From positions 4,836,001-4,900,000 of the forward strand of contig NZ_CP030055.1 of the NCBI RefSeq assembly GCF_015291645.1: a DNA stretch of 64,000 nt. The letters are read 5' to 3'. The notes below the pieces were generated by a model. That model did not search any database. It was not told where the DNA came from and worked only from the letters and a program-made list of their open reading frames with translations. Below, in pieces: positions 52,604-60,116 of the stretch. The position numbers and the translations under genes were made by a program. Positions within the stretch are counted from its first letter, which is position 1, and each line of letters starts with the position of its first letter. Origin of the DNA: Bradyrhizobium sp. CCBAU 53340 (GTDB lineage Bacteria; Pseudomonadota; Alphaproteobacteria; Rhizobiales; Xanthobacteraceae).

Positions 52604-52803
52604 TTCGGCATGGGCTGGCCGGGCGAGGCCAGCCATCCATTGATGCTCCGCGCGATGTCCGCCTGGCGGGCCTTCTGCAGCATGCAGTTGCGCGCCTCGC
52701 CTTGCGGCAGCCGCCTCGCGGTCCGGCGCGCCGTCACCGCCGCCTGACGCAGTCGATCATCGAACGAGACGGTCTGCTTACGGCGGTTGCGCTTCTGTGT
52801 CAT
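52600..52803 (-). CDS. Small protein of the LPxGxER family (copy B)
   Basis: This 67-residue basic protein follows a GGAGG site; the ATG is at 52803. It has SFDDRLRQAAVTARRTARRL, then PQGEARNCMLQKARQAD and WLASPGQPMP, aligning with copies A and C without gaps through the core. Box 5 lies 52 bases upstream. The downstream small gene overlaps by four bases. Confidence 0.68.
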   Translation of the reverse strand: MTQKRNRRKQTVSFDDRLRQAAVTARRTARRLPQGEARNCMLQKARQADIARSINGWLASPGQPMPK

Positions 52804-52855
52804 GGAAACCTCCAGTGCCCGGTCTCCAAATTGCGCCTCGACAGCGCTCGCGTCG

Positions 52856-52869
52856 CTAACCTGCGTTAC
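52856..52869. promoter_or_regulatory. 14-bp inverted repeat, box 5 of the Crp/Fnr-like set
   Basis: CTAAC-CTGC-GTTAC sits 52 bases ahead of LPxGxER copy B. Arms pair at four of five positions. Confidence 0.5.
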
Positions 52870-52943
52870 AGCGAGCCGGCATATAAGTTTGCTTATCGCA
52901 GGAACAATCGTGCCGTCTGCGCGTCTTGCGCGACGACGCCGGA

Positions 52944-53186
52944 CTAGCCGTCTGCCAGCTCTTCGACCTCGAGCGTGATCGAGATCTTCAGGCACGGCGC
53001 ATGCTCGTCCTCGCGCACGTCGACGACGACATGATCGGCACTGCCGGCCACGAATGCCTCGCGGGCGATGGACGCACCGGTCAGCATCGCTTCCTTGCGG
53101 GCAACATCCACGCTCGCGAAATTCTGCCCATCCTCGTCCGGGATGAGACGGCTGTCCTCACGGATATCGAAATGAAATCGCGGCAT
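52944..53186 (-). CDS. DUF6894-type small protein (copy 3)
   Basis: The 80-residue protein opens MPRFHFDIREDSRLIPDED and has ASVDVARKEAMLTGASIARE in the central helix. It starts six bases after the stop of Crp/Fnr regulator 2, so the two are likely one transcript. This repeats the pairing of a DUF6894 gene with a Crp/Fnr gene seen at 51-52 kb. Confidence 0.7.
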   Translation of the reverse strand: MPRFHFDIREDSRLIPDEDGQNFASVDVARKEAMLTGASIAREAFVAGSADHVVVDVREDEHAPCLKISITLEVEELADG

Positions 53187-53192
53187 CGGACC

Positions 53193-53924
53193 TCAAAGGG
53201 TTGGCGATTGATGGAGGTAACGGTCATCGAAATCCGCCAGTTCCTGAAATTTCCGCTCGTCGAGCACATTGACGCGGCCGCGATTGAGCTCGACGATCCC
53301 GTCCTGGCGCAGCTGCCGGATCACCCGGTTGGCGTGCACTGCGGTGATCCCCAGGGCTTCGCCGATCTGCTCCTGGGTCAGCGGCATCTCGAAATTGCCG
53401 CCGTCGACGCGGCCGATGACCTTGAGGCGTTCGCGCAGCTCGATCATGACATGGGCGAGTCGCGCGGGCGCGGGCCGCTGGCCGACATTGACGATCCACT
53501 CGCGGAACATGGCGGAATCGATCAGCGTGTCCCGCCAGAACATCTCGGCGATGCCGGGGCTGCGGCGATGCAGCTTTTGCAGCGTCTCATGGCTGATGAA
53601 GCCGAGCGTCGACGGCGTCAGCGTCGACAGATCGTGGTCCATCACGTGCAGGAACAGGCTCATGAGATCGGGTATCTCGCCGGGAATGTGGATCGAAAGG
53701 ATTTGCCGCTTGCCGTTCGCAATCGTCTTGGAGCGCACGCAGAAGCCGTCCGCGATCAGGCAGCAATCGGTCGCCCGCTCGCCGTCGCGCACCACCGCCG
53801 TCTCGGCGGGGTAACTCCGCACCGAGATCGGAAGCGCTTCGATCTCCCTGACGTCCTCCTCCGTGATCGCGGAAGAAATGCGAAGGCGCTTGATGAGCGC
53901 CGCGCGAATGGCATCGCTGTGCAC
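53193..53924 (-). CDS. Crp/Fnr-family regulator (2)
   Basis: The GTG at 53924 with an AGGAG site ahead gives 243 residues, starting like regulator 1 with a short polar run before the barrel. The helix-turn-helix EQIGEALGITAVHANRVIRQ shares the V-H-x-N-R core with regulator 1 (KVHVNR), so both may read the same half-site. Cysteines occur only in the barrel (TDCCLIADGFC). An in-frame ATG at 54059 would add an unrelated 45-residue extension and cover box 6. Confidence 0.86.
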   Translation of the reverse strand: MHSDAIRAALIKRLRISSAITEEDVREIEALPISVRSYPAETAVVRDGERATDCCLIADGFCVRSKTIANGKRQILSIHIPGEIPDLMSLFLHVMDHDLSTLTPSTLGFISHETLQKLHRRSPGIAEMFWRDTLIDSAMFREWIVNVGQRPAPARLAHVMIELRERLKVIGRVDGGNFEMPLTQEQIGEALGITAVHANRVIRQLRQDGIVELNRGRVNVLDERKFQELADFDDRYLHQSPTL

Positions 53925-54025
53925 GGGAGCTGGCTCCTGGTCGCGAGGTTGAAACTTGCGGCTGGTGCGAGCGGTGGAACTCGCGGCGCCGCCACCATGA
54001 AAAGCCCGCGACCGGCCGCCGGTTC

Positions 54026-54039
54026 CAACAAAAGTTAAG
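54026..54039. promoter_or_regulatory. 14-bp inverted repeat, box 6 of the Crp/Fnr-like set
   Basis: CCAAC-AAAA-GTTAA lies in the divergent gap, 49 bases ahead of LPxGxER copy C and 101 bases ahead of regulator 2. The distance to copy C matches that of boxes 3, 4 and 5 to their genes. Confidence 0.45.
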
Positions 54040-54088
54040 GACGCAGCTTCGCCGCACATGGTCTGCTCGGCGCCGGAAAGGGCAAACC

Positions 54089-54289
54089 ATGACGAAGAAG
54101 CGCAATCGCACGCGACCGGCCCTGTCTCTTCAGGAGCGCCTCAACAAGTTCGCACAGCAGGCGCGCGTCGCCGCGCAGAAGCTGCCCGCCGGCGCCGAAC
54201 GCCACGCGCTGCTGCAAAAGGCCCGCGACGGCGAAGCCGCCGCCGAGATGGAGCGCATGCTGTCGCCCGAGCTGCACGATCCGAAATGA
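54089..54289 (+). CDS. Small protein of the LPxGxER family (copy C)
   Basis: This 66-residue basic protein has SLQERLNKFAQQARVAAQKL, then PAGAERHALLQKARDGE and MLSPELHDPK. It aligns with copies A and B over the full length. The charge pattern and regular spacing suggest two amphipathic helices joined at the LPxG turn. Box 6 lies 49 bases upstream. Function unknown. Confidence 0.68.
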   Translation: MTKKRNRTRPALSLQERLNKFAQQARVAAQKLPAGAERHALLQKARDGEAAAEMERMLSPELHDPK

Positions 54290-54323
54290 TCGGCGCGACC
54301 TGCAGCCGCGAAGCGCGGTTGAG

Positions 54324-54467
54324 CTAGTGGTTCACCATCAGCGGCAGCGCGGGTGCAAAGCGCTCGGCGAATGTCAGCGTGCGAGCCTGATGGACCGCGG
54401 CAAACGAGGCCGAGATTCCCACTGAAGCGACCGCAACCAAAGCAATTGCGAAAACCAGACGGCGCAT
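54324..54467 (-). CDS. 47-residue exported small protein
   Basis: The ATG at 54467 follows AGGAGG. The product begins with a clear signal peptide (MRRLVFAIALVAVASVGISA, cleavage near SFA-AV) followed by a 22-residue polar tail (HQARTLTFAERFAPALPLMV). It is too short for most gene callers. The strong ribosome-binding site and signal make it credible. Function unknown. Confidence 0.55.
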   Translation of the reverse strand: MRRLVFAIALVAVASVGISASFAAVHQARTLTFAERFAPALPLMVNH

Positions 54468-54766
54468 GTGAGCCTCCTGTGTGAGCCCAACTCCGAACAA
54501 GCCTGCGTGAGCTCGACGACCACCATTAAGCGGATCGCCGTGTTTCAGGACGGTTTCGTCGGCGCGGAAAATGATTTCACTCAAGCGCCTGTGATCAGAT
54601 CCGCCTCGCCCGGCTGCCTGCCATCCCCAACTCATGGATATCGCAATCGTCTTGCGGCGAGCGCGAGCCGTATCGGGAATTTCCCGTCCGCCAGCACGAT
54701 CGGACCAACAGGAGGATCGCGACAAGCAGCATGGCTTGCGTGCCGCGTCGTCGAGGAGCCACTCAG

Positions 54767-54922
54767 ATGAAAGTCGTCATTCAAAAGCTCAATGGCCTAT
54801 GGCATCTCATCGTCGGGTCGAGCCGGATCCGAACGCCCTTCCTGGAAACCCAGGACCGCGCGCTGGTCGTCACTTACGCCCGGCGCGTCTACCCCGGCGC
54901 CAAGATCTTCCAGCGCGATTGA
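54767..54922 (+). CDS. 51-residue hypothetical protein
   Basis: The ATG at 54767 follows GAGGAG. The product opens MKVVIQKLNGLWHLIVGSS and ends with VYPGAKIFQRD, with two beta strands and a helix in pattern. An in-frame ATG at 54731 adds a basic unrelated stretch and is not preferred. It lies in the small-protein cluster but without a visible box upstream. Confidence 0.5.
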   Translation: MKVVIQKLNGLWHLIVGSSRIRTPFLETQDRALVVTYARRVYPGAKIFQRD

Positions 54923-54952
54923 TTTGAGCGGTTGCGCCTGACCGGCCCCGCA

Positions 54953-55162
54953 CTACAAGCACGGGGTATATCCAGTCGCCTGCAGCGCGGTGACCTTGCC
55001 ATCCGACTTGATCGACCATTTCACCGAGATGTGCGTGGAGCCGCAAACGAAATTGCCCGGCCAGTGATATTCGTAGGTCATCTCCCGCGTGCCTGCAGGG
55101 CACACGCGAAAATATCTCATCGTCCCCGGCTGCGATTCCAGTCCAGCGCAGCGCCCTTCCAT
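54953..55162 (-). CDS. Hypothetical protein, possibly the intact end of a frameshifted gene
   Basis: The C-terminal part (TREMTYEYHWPGNFVCGSTH, then KWSIKSDGKVTALQATGY) looks like real protein sequence with two or three cysteines, suggesting a secreted small domain. The visible starts (55162, 55120) give no signal peptide. A hydrophobic stretch (FTMMAAIPPVIAGF) is encoded just upstream in a different frame. Either a short cytosolic protein or a gene that lost its N-terminus by frameshift fits. Confidence 0.35.
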   Translation of the reverse strand: MEGRCAGLESQPGTMRYFRVCPAGTREMTYEYHWPGNFVCGSTHISVKWSIKSDGKVTALQATGYTPCL

Positions 55163-55261
55163 CGCCGCGGAAGCCGGCGATGACCGGCGGAATGGCCGCC
55201 ATCATCGTGAAGATGAAAACACCCTGCTGGGGCCACATCGCTGCGCGGAATTCCCGGTGTG

Positions 55262-55888
55262 CTAATCGTCCGATGCCGGTCCGCACCAGCCGGGCAGATA
55301 GATCGCATCCTTGCTCTTGGCCGCGGCCAGCGCCTTCTCGAGTGCCTTGTCGAAATTGGCGTCCACCGCCTTGCGCGAGAGTTTTCGGCGCAGGAAGTCG
55401 GCCCACAGGAATTCGGAGAACGGCGTGGTGTCCTTGGCGAAGCCGCCCATGCGGCGGAGCTCGCCGGCGAGGCTACGGAAGGGATCGTCCTTGAGATCGG
55501 AGACCGATTTCGGCAAGTCGCGGAATGCGCGACGCTCGCCCTTGGCGTCGTAGGGATAGACCCAGCGCTTGTTGTCCATCACACCCCAGAACGCCTCGCG
55601 CTCAACCATGCGAAGGTCGCCGACGACAGTGACAAGCACCTCCTTGATGCCCTCGTCGTGCAGCGCGCGGCCGAGATGGTGATGGTCGATCACGTAATAG
55701 CGGTCATCGGGCCCATACACGACGGGGATCATGTGGGTGCCGAGCAGGTCGGATTGCTTCTTCTTGCCGTGCTCGCGCCAGCGCTTGCGCTTCTCCTTGA
55801 CCTCGCGCATGCCGACCGTCATCTGCGTCGGCCGCAGCGACAGGATCGGTACCGGGTGCACTCTCGGCTCGCGCGCGCTGGTGGTCAT
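55262..55888 (-). CDS. ParB-like (ParBc_2 type) putative nuclease/partition-fold protein
   Basis: The 208-residue protein has the ParB/sulfiredoxin-like core of the ParBc_2 type: VPILSLRPTQMTVGMREV, then IPVVYGPDDRYYVIDHHHLG and VTVVGDL. The DHHHL motif replaces the GxHR of canonical ParB. No helix-turn-helix follows, and it is not near parA. Proteins of this group are found in many Bradyrhizobium chromosomes with no proven role. Confidence 0.75.
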   Translation of the reverse strand: MTTSAREPRVHPVPILSLRPTQMTVGMREVKEKRKRWREHGKKKQSDLLGTHMIPVVYGPDDRYYVIDHHHLGRALHDEGIKEVLVTVVGDLRMVEREAFWGVMDNKRWVYPYDAKGERRAFRDLPKSVSDLKDDPFRSLAGELRRMGGFAKDTTPFSEFLWADFLRRKLSRKAVDANFDKALEKALAAAKSKDAIYLPGWCGPASDD

Positions 55889-56157
55889 ATTCGAACGGCC
55901 TCTCGTCTGGTGGCAGATTGTGGTTCGGGTTCCGATTATGCCATGGGCCTTGTGGCGGCAACATGGGTTGCGAGGCTGGCCGCGCCATTTTGCAGCGCAC
56001 CTCCCGCAGGTTGCATCGGGATGACGGACCGTTCCGGGAATCCTGTGCGGCGTCCAACGGCGACATGCGAACGCGCAAGGCCTGCGAGAAGATTTTCTGC
56101 AACCCCTGCGCCGCCTGTGCTATCTAAAAATCGCTGCTTCGGAGTAATTCCCGCACC

Positions 56158-56502
56158 ATGACATCCCAGCGGCCCATAACCTCGGACGACGAGCACCGGG
56201 TGCTCCAGTTCAGGCCGCGAAAGACGCCCTCCCCTGTGATCCACCGGGGCGGCGGTGTCGTGCAGAAGCTGCATGCAGCAGCGCCCGAACCGCTCGATCT
56301 GTCGCGCTACGAACAGCCTCGCGATGTTCAGGACGATTTCCGCCAGCGCATGCTGGCCAATATCGCGGCCCTTGCCTTCACCATCGCGCTGACTGCGATC
56401 GGGATCTGGCTCGCCGTCAGCATCGCCGATCTGCGCCGGACCCAGGATTGCGTGCTGATGGGCCGACGGGACTGCGTCAAGATCACGACACCGCATCTCT
56501 AG
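56158..56502 (+). CDS. Hypothetical single-helix membrane protein
   Basis: The 114-residue protein has a polar N-terminal 65 residues (ITSDDEHRVLQFRPRKTPSP), one membrane helix at about 70-92 (IAALAFTIALTAIGIWLAVS) and a short tail with two cysteines (TQDCVLMGRRDCVKI). The N-terminus is probably cytosolic. No domain is recognised. It precedes the acpXL cluster by about 250 bases that contain no gene I can support. Confidence 0.65.
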   Translation: MTSQRPITSDDEHRVLQFRPRKTPSPVIHRGGGVVQKLHAAAPEPLDLSRYEQPRDVQDDFRQRMLANIAALAFTIALTAIGIWLAVSIADLRRTQDCVLMGRRDCVKITTPHL

Positions 56503-56755
56503 GCCTGTTCAGCCAAGCTTGGCGCCCGACGCCTGCCGGCCGCGGGGCACGCCTGGCTAAGGCCTCCCCAACCGGCATCCCCAGGGCCCGTCCATGGCCC
56601 TGTCCGGCTCCATTGAACTCGGGGCGGCGCTCCGATATACGGGCTCTCGACCCATCCAGAGGGGGGTTAGAGGGCGTCATCAGGGGCGCGATGCCCACCC
56701 ACCGTGCCACTCTGGGATACCTGAAAAATATCCGCAATATATCAAAGGCTTAGTG

Positions 56756-57043
56756 ATGTCCACTACATTCGATCAGGTCGCTACGATCATCGCTGAAACC
56801 TGCGACATCCCGCGCGACACGATCACGCCGGATAGCCATGCCATCGATGACCTCGGCATCGACAGCCTCGATTTTCTGGACATCGCGTTTGCGATCGACA
56901 AGCAGTTCGGCATCAAGCTGCCGCTGGAAAAGTGGACCCAGGAAGTCAACGACGGCAAGGCGACCACCGAGCAATATTTCGTGCTGAAGAACCTGTGCGC
57001 GCGCATCGATGAGCTGGTTGCCGCCAAGGGCGCGAGCGCCTGA
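56756..57043 (+). CDS. acpXL: Acyl carrier protein AcpXL
   Basis: The 95-residue acyl carrier protein carries the phosphopantetheine site at Ser37 in [15 protein letters not shown]. It is longer than the housekeeping AcpP (about 78 residues), as AcpXL is. It heads a run of dehydratase, two ketosynthases and an acyltransferase, the rhizobial cluster that builds the C26-C28 hydroxylated chain of lipid A. The chosen ATG gives the family N-terminus; an upstream in-frame start has no similarity. Confidence 0.92.
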   Translation: MSTTFDQVATIIAETCDIPRDTITPDSHAIDDLGIDSLDFLDIAFAIDKQFGIKLPLEKWTQEVNDGKATTEQYFVLKNLCARIDELVAAKGASA

Positions 57044-57053
57044 TCGGGCGGTC

Positions 57054-57524
57054 ATGCAACTCGAATACTTCCACATGATCGATCGCATCGTCGACCTCAA
57101 GGTCGACGAGAAGACGATCGTCGTCGAGGCCCAGGTTCCCCAGGAGAGCACCGTCTTCGAGGGGCACTTCCCGGGCTATCCGCTGATGCCCGGCGTGCTG
57201 CTGATCGAATCGATGGCGCAGGCCTCGGGTTTTCTCCTGCTGGGCGTCCTGAAATTCGAGCGCATGCCGATTCTCGCTGCCGTAAAGGAAGCCAAGGTGC
57301 GCGGCTCGGTGTTTCCCGGCGATCTCATGAGCATCGAGGCGAGCCTCACCCATGAGGGCTCGGGCTATGCCATGACCGAGGCCAAGATCCGGGTCGGCGG
57401 CAAGCTGCGCGCCAATTCGGCGCTGACCTTCACGCTGATCCCCTTCCCCAATGCGGATATGCGCGGCTACATGGACGCGGTCGCACAACGTGTCGGCTTT
57501 CCGCAACAGGCCGTATCGCCATGA
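57054..57524 (+). CDS. fabZXL: 3-hydroxyacyl-ACP dehydratase (FabZ-like) of the very-long-chain cluster
   Basis: The 156-residue hotdog-fold protein has the FabZ active-site pattern GHFPGYPLMPGVLLIESMAQ with His38 and Glu52. It starts ten bases after acpXL, and its end overlaps the next ketosynthase by four bases. It should dehydrate 3-hydroxyacyl-AcpXL during chain elongation. Confidence 0.9.
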   Translation: MQLEYFHMIDRIVDLKVDEKTIVVEAQVPQESTVFEGHFPGYPLMPGVLLIESMAQASGFLLLGVLKFERMPILAAVKEAKVRGSVFPGDLMSIEASLTHEGSGYAMTEAKIRVGGKLRANSALTFTLIPFPNADMRGYMDAVAQRVGFPQQAVSP

Positions 57525-58726
57525 CTGACACCGCTTCGAAGCCGGGCCAGACGGAAGTCTGGATCACCGGCATTGGTCTTGCCACCTCGCTCGGCGAGGG
57601 TCTCGACGCCAACTGGACCGCGCTTTCAGAAAAGCGCATCAATGTCGACGAGAAGGGTTTTGCGCCCTTCATCGTGCACCCGCTGCTGCCCGTCTCGTTC
57701 GATAGCCAGATCCCGAAGAAGGGCGACCAGCGCCAGATGGAAGCCTGGCAGCGCATCGGCACCTATGCCGCGGGACTCGCGCTCGACTCGGCCGGCATCA
57801 AGGGCAACAAGGACATCCTGTCGAAGATCGACATGGTGGTCGCTGCCGGCGGCGGCGAGCGCGATCTCAACGTCGACACCGGCGTGCTCACCGCCGAAGC
57901 CAAGGGCGCCAACGCGCCCGGCTTCCTCAACGAGCGGCTGATGAGCGATCTGCGCCCCACGCTGTTCCTGGCCCAGCTCTCCAACCTTCTCGCCGGCAAC
58001 ATCGCCATCGTCCACGGCCTCGGCGGCACCTCGCGCACCTTCATGGGCGAAGAGGTCGCGGGTGCGGACGCAGCCCGCATTGCGCTCGCGCGCATCGCTT
58101 CGGGCGAGAGCGACATTGCGCTGGTCGGCGGCTCGCATAACGGCGAGCGCAAGGACCTCATGGTTCTCTACGAATTCGGCGACTTCAACCTCAAGGACAA
58201 GTTCGCGCCCGTGTGGGCACGCAAGGACCACGCCGGCTTCGCGCTCGGCTCGGCCGGCGCCTTCCTGGTGCTGGAATCGCGCGCGCATGCCGAGGCACGC
58301 GGCGCAAAGCCGTTCGCCAAGCTCACGAGCGTCGTCGCCGATCTCGCCCGCCGCAAGCAGCCTGGCGACATGGAAGCGACGCTGGAGAAGCTCTGGGCCA
58401 AGCTGCCCAGGCGCGATGGCAAGGGCGCGATCATCTCGGGCGCGACCGGCGCTGAGCCGGCGACGTCGGAGGAGCGCGGCTTCCTGAAGAAGCACGCCGA
58501 CTTCCCCGTGCGCGCGACCGGTACGATGTTCGGGCACACCATGGAAACGCAATTCCCGCTCGGGATTGCGCTCGCCGCATTGGCGATCTCGCGCGGCGCG
58601 CTGTTCCCGCCGAATGATTCCACGGGGACCGAGGTTGAAATGCAGGGGTCGCCCACCCAGATCGTCGTGGTGGGCGCTGGACACTGGCGCGGCGAAGGCA
58701 TGGCGCTGGTCGAAGCGGTGAGCTGA
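57521..58726 (+). CDS. fabF2XL: Ketosynthase-like protein FabF2XL lacking the catalytic cysteine
   Basis: The 401-residue protein has the thiolase/ketosynthase fold pattern, but the nucleophile region that reads TACASG in active enzymes is TFMGEEVAGADA here. Glu177/Glu178 stand where Cys is expected. Of the two catalytic histidines, only the one in GTMFGHTMET (His339) is visible, and the INAHGTAT motif is missing. It is therefore probably a non-catalytic partner of FabF1XL, comparable to the chain-length factors of type II polyketide systems. The position after fabZXL matches the rhizobial cluster. Confidence 0.88.
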   Translation: MTDTASKPGQTEVWITGIGLATSLGEGLDANWTALSEKRINVDEKGFAPFIVHPLLPVSFDSQIPKKGDQRQMEAWQRIGTYAAGLALDSAGIKGNKDILSKIDMVVAAGGGERDLNVDTGVLTAEAKGANAPGFLNERLMSDLRPTLFLAQLSNLLAGNIAIVHGLGGTSRTFMGEEVAGADAARIALARIASGESDIALVGGSHNGERKDLMVLYEFGDFNLKDKFAPVWARKDHAGFALGSAGAFLVLESRAHAEARGAKPFAKLTSVVADLARRKQPGDMEATLEKLWAKLPRRDGKGAIISGATGAEPATSEERGFLKKHADFPVRATGTMFGHTMETQFPLGIALAALAISRGALFPPNDSTGTEVEMQGSPTQIVVVGAGHWRGEGMALVEAVS

Positions 58727-58757
58727 AGCGCCTCGGCGCTTTGGCCGTTTTTGTTTT

Positions 58758-58806
58758 GAGCATGATCTTGTCGGAAAACCGCGTCACACTTTTCCGGATC
58801 ATGCTC
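58758..58806. repeat. Palindromic repeat GAGCATGATC...GATCATGCTC
   Basis: The ends GAGCATGATC and GATCATGCTC are perfect complements, with GTCGGAAAACCG and ACTTTTCCG as inner parts. This short palindrome is very frequent between genes in Bradyrhizobium and relatives (recognised from memory). It sits between the two ketosynthase genes and may affect read-through. A half copy is near 47445. Confidence 0.75.
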
Positions 58807-58827
58807 TAACTCTATCGGGGGATCGAC

Positions 58828-60105
58828 ATGACTGCACCACGCGACAAGTTCGGGCGCCCCGTCGTCGTCGTCACCGGCATGGGTATCATGACCTCGCTCG
58901 GCGCCGGCAAAGCCGACAATTGGTCCAAGCTCGTCGCGGGCGAATCCGGCATCCGCACCATCACGCGCTTTCCGGTCGACGGACTGAAGACCACGATGGC
59001 CGGCACGGTCGATTTCGTCAGCGTCGATCCGTTCTCCTCCACTGGTCTGTCCGAACGCATGGCCGAGCTGGTCACGCAGGAAGCGCTCGAGCAGGCCGGC
59101 ATCGGCGCCAAGGGCGATTTCCCCGGTCCCCTCTTCCTGGCCGTTGCGCCGGTCGAGGTCGAATGGCCGCAGCGTCGCGAGCTCGGCCGCGCCGTCGGCA
59201 AGCCCGACTTCACCTATGACGATCTGCTGCGCATCTCCGGCGGCGGCAAGTACAGCGCCTATCACCACCGCTTCATGTTCGGCTCGGTGGCCGCCCACCT
59301 CGCCGAGACCTTCGGCACCAAGGGCTCGCCGATCTCGCTGTCGACGGCCTGCGCGTCCGGCGCGACCTCGATCCAGCTCGGCGTCGAGGCGATCCGCCGC
59401 GGCGAGACCGATGCGGCGCTGTGCGTTGCGACCGACGGCACCGTGAACCCCGAAGCGATGGTGCGCTTCTCGCTGCTGTCGGCGCTGTCGACCCAGAACG
59501 ATCCGCCGCAGTCCGCCTCCCGCCCCTTCTCCAAGAACCGTGACGGCTTCGTCATGGCCGAGGGCGCCGGCGCGCTCGTGCTGGAGAGCTATGAAGCGGC
59601 GACCGCGCGCGGCGCCAAGATTCTCGGCGTGATCGCCGGCTGCGGCGAGCTCACCGACTCCTTCCATCGCACCCGCTCCTCGCCCGACGGCAAGCCGATC
59701 ATCGGCTGCATGAACAAGACGCTCGCCGATGCCGGCATGACGCCGGACCAGATCGACCACATCAACGCGCACGGCACCGCGACGCCCGAGAACGACAAGA
59801 TGGAGTTCAACACGACCTCGGCCGTGTTCGGCGACCTCGCGCAGAAGATTCCGGTAACGTCGAACAAGTCGATGGTCGGCCACACCATCTCGGCCGCCGG
59901 CGCGGTGGAAGCGATCTTCTCGCTGCTGACGCTCGAGCATCAGCGCATCCCGCCGACCATCAATTACGAGACGCCGGATCCCACGATCCTGTTCAACGTG
60001 GTCGGCAACAAGGCGCGCGATGCCCGCGTCACCGCCGTGATGTCGAACTCGTTCGGCTTCGGCGGCCAGAATGCCTCGCTGATCCTGACCCGCGAACCGG
60101 CCTGA
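58828..60105 (+). CDS. fabF1XL: 3-oxoacyl-ACP synthase FabF1XL
   Basis: The 425-residue ketosynthase has the complete Cys-His-His triad: Cys175 in LSTACASGATS, His315 in INAHGTATPEND and His352 in NKSMVGHTISAAG. It elongates acyl-AcpXL, probably as partner of the cysteine-less FabF2XL encoded upstream. A 101-base gap holding a palindromic repeat separates the two genes. Confidence 0.92.
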   Translation: MTAPRDKFGRPVVVVTGMGIMTSLGAGKADNWSKLVAGESGIRTITRFPVDGLKTTMAGTVDFVSVDPFSSTGLSERMAELVTQEALEQAGIGAKGDFPGPLFLAVAPVEVEWPQRRELGRAVGKPDFTYDDLLRISGGGKYSAYHHRFMFGSVAAHLAETFGTKGSPISLSTACASGATSIQLGVEAIRRGETDAALCVATDGTVNPEAMVRFSLLSALSTQNDPPQSASRPFSKNRDGFVMAEGAGALVLESYEAATARGAKILGVIAGCGELTDSFHRTRSSPDGKPIIGCMNKTLADAGMTPDQIDHINAHGTATPENDKMEFNTTSAVFGDLAQKIPVTSNKSMVGHTISAAGAVEAIFSLLTLEHQRIPPTINYETPDPTILFNVVGNKARDARVTAVMSNSFGFGGQNASLILTREPA

Positions 60106-60116
60106 CCTGACGCAGC

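Noticed and set aside
44368..55888. HerA-like and ParB-like genes as signs of a defence island or prophage
   Set aside because: No nuclease partner, integrase, structural gene, toxin or base-composition change is seen nearby. Both are common as single chromosomal genes in this group.
58168..59940. Minus-strand open frame of 590 codons
   Set aside because: It is antisense to fabF2XL and fabF1XL, which have clear active-site motifs. Composition is that of a shadow frame.
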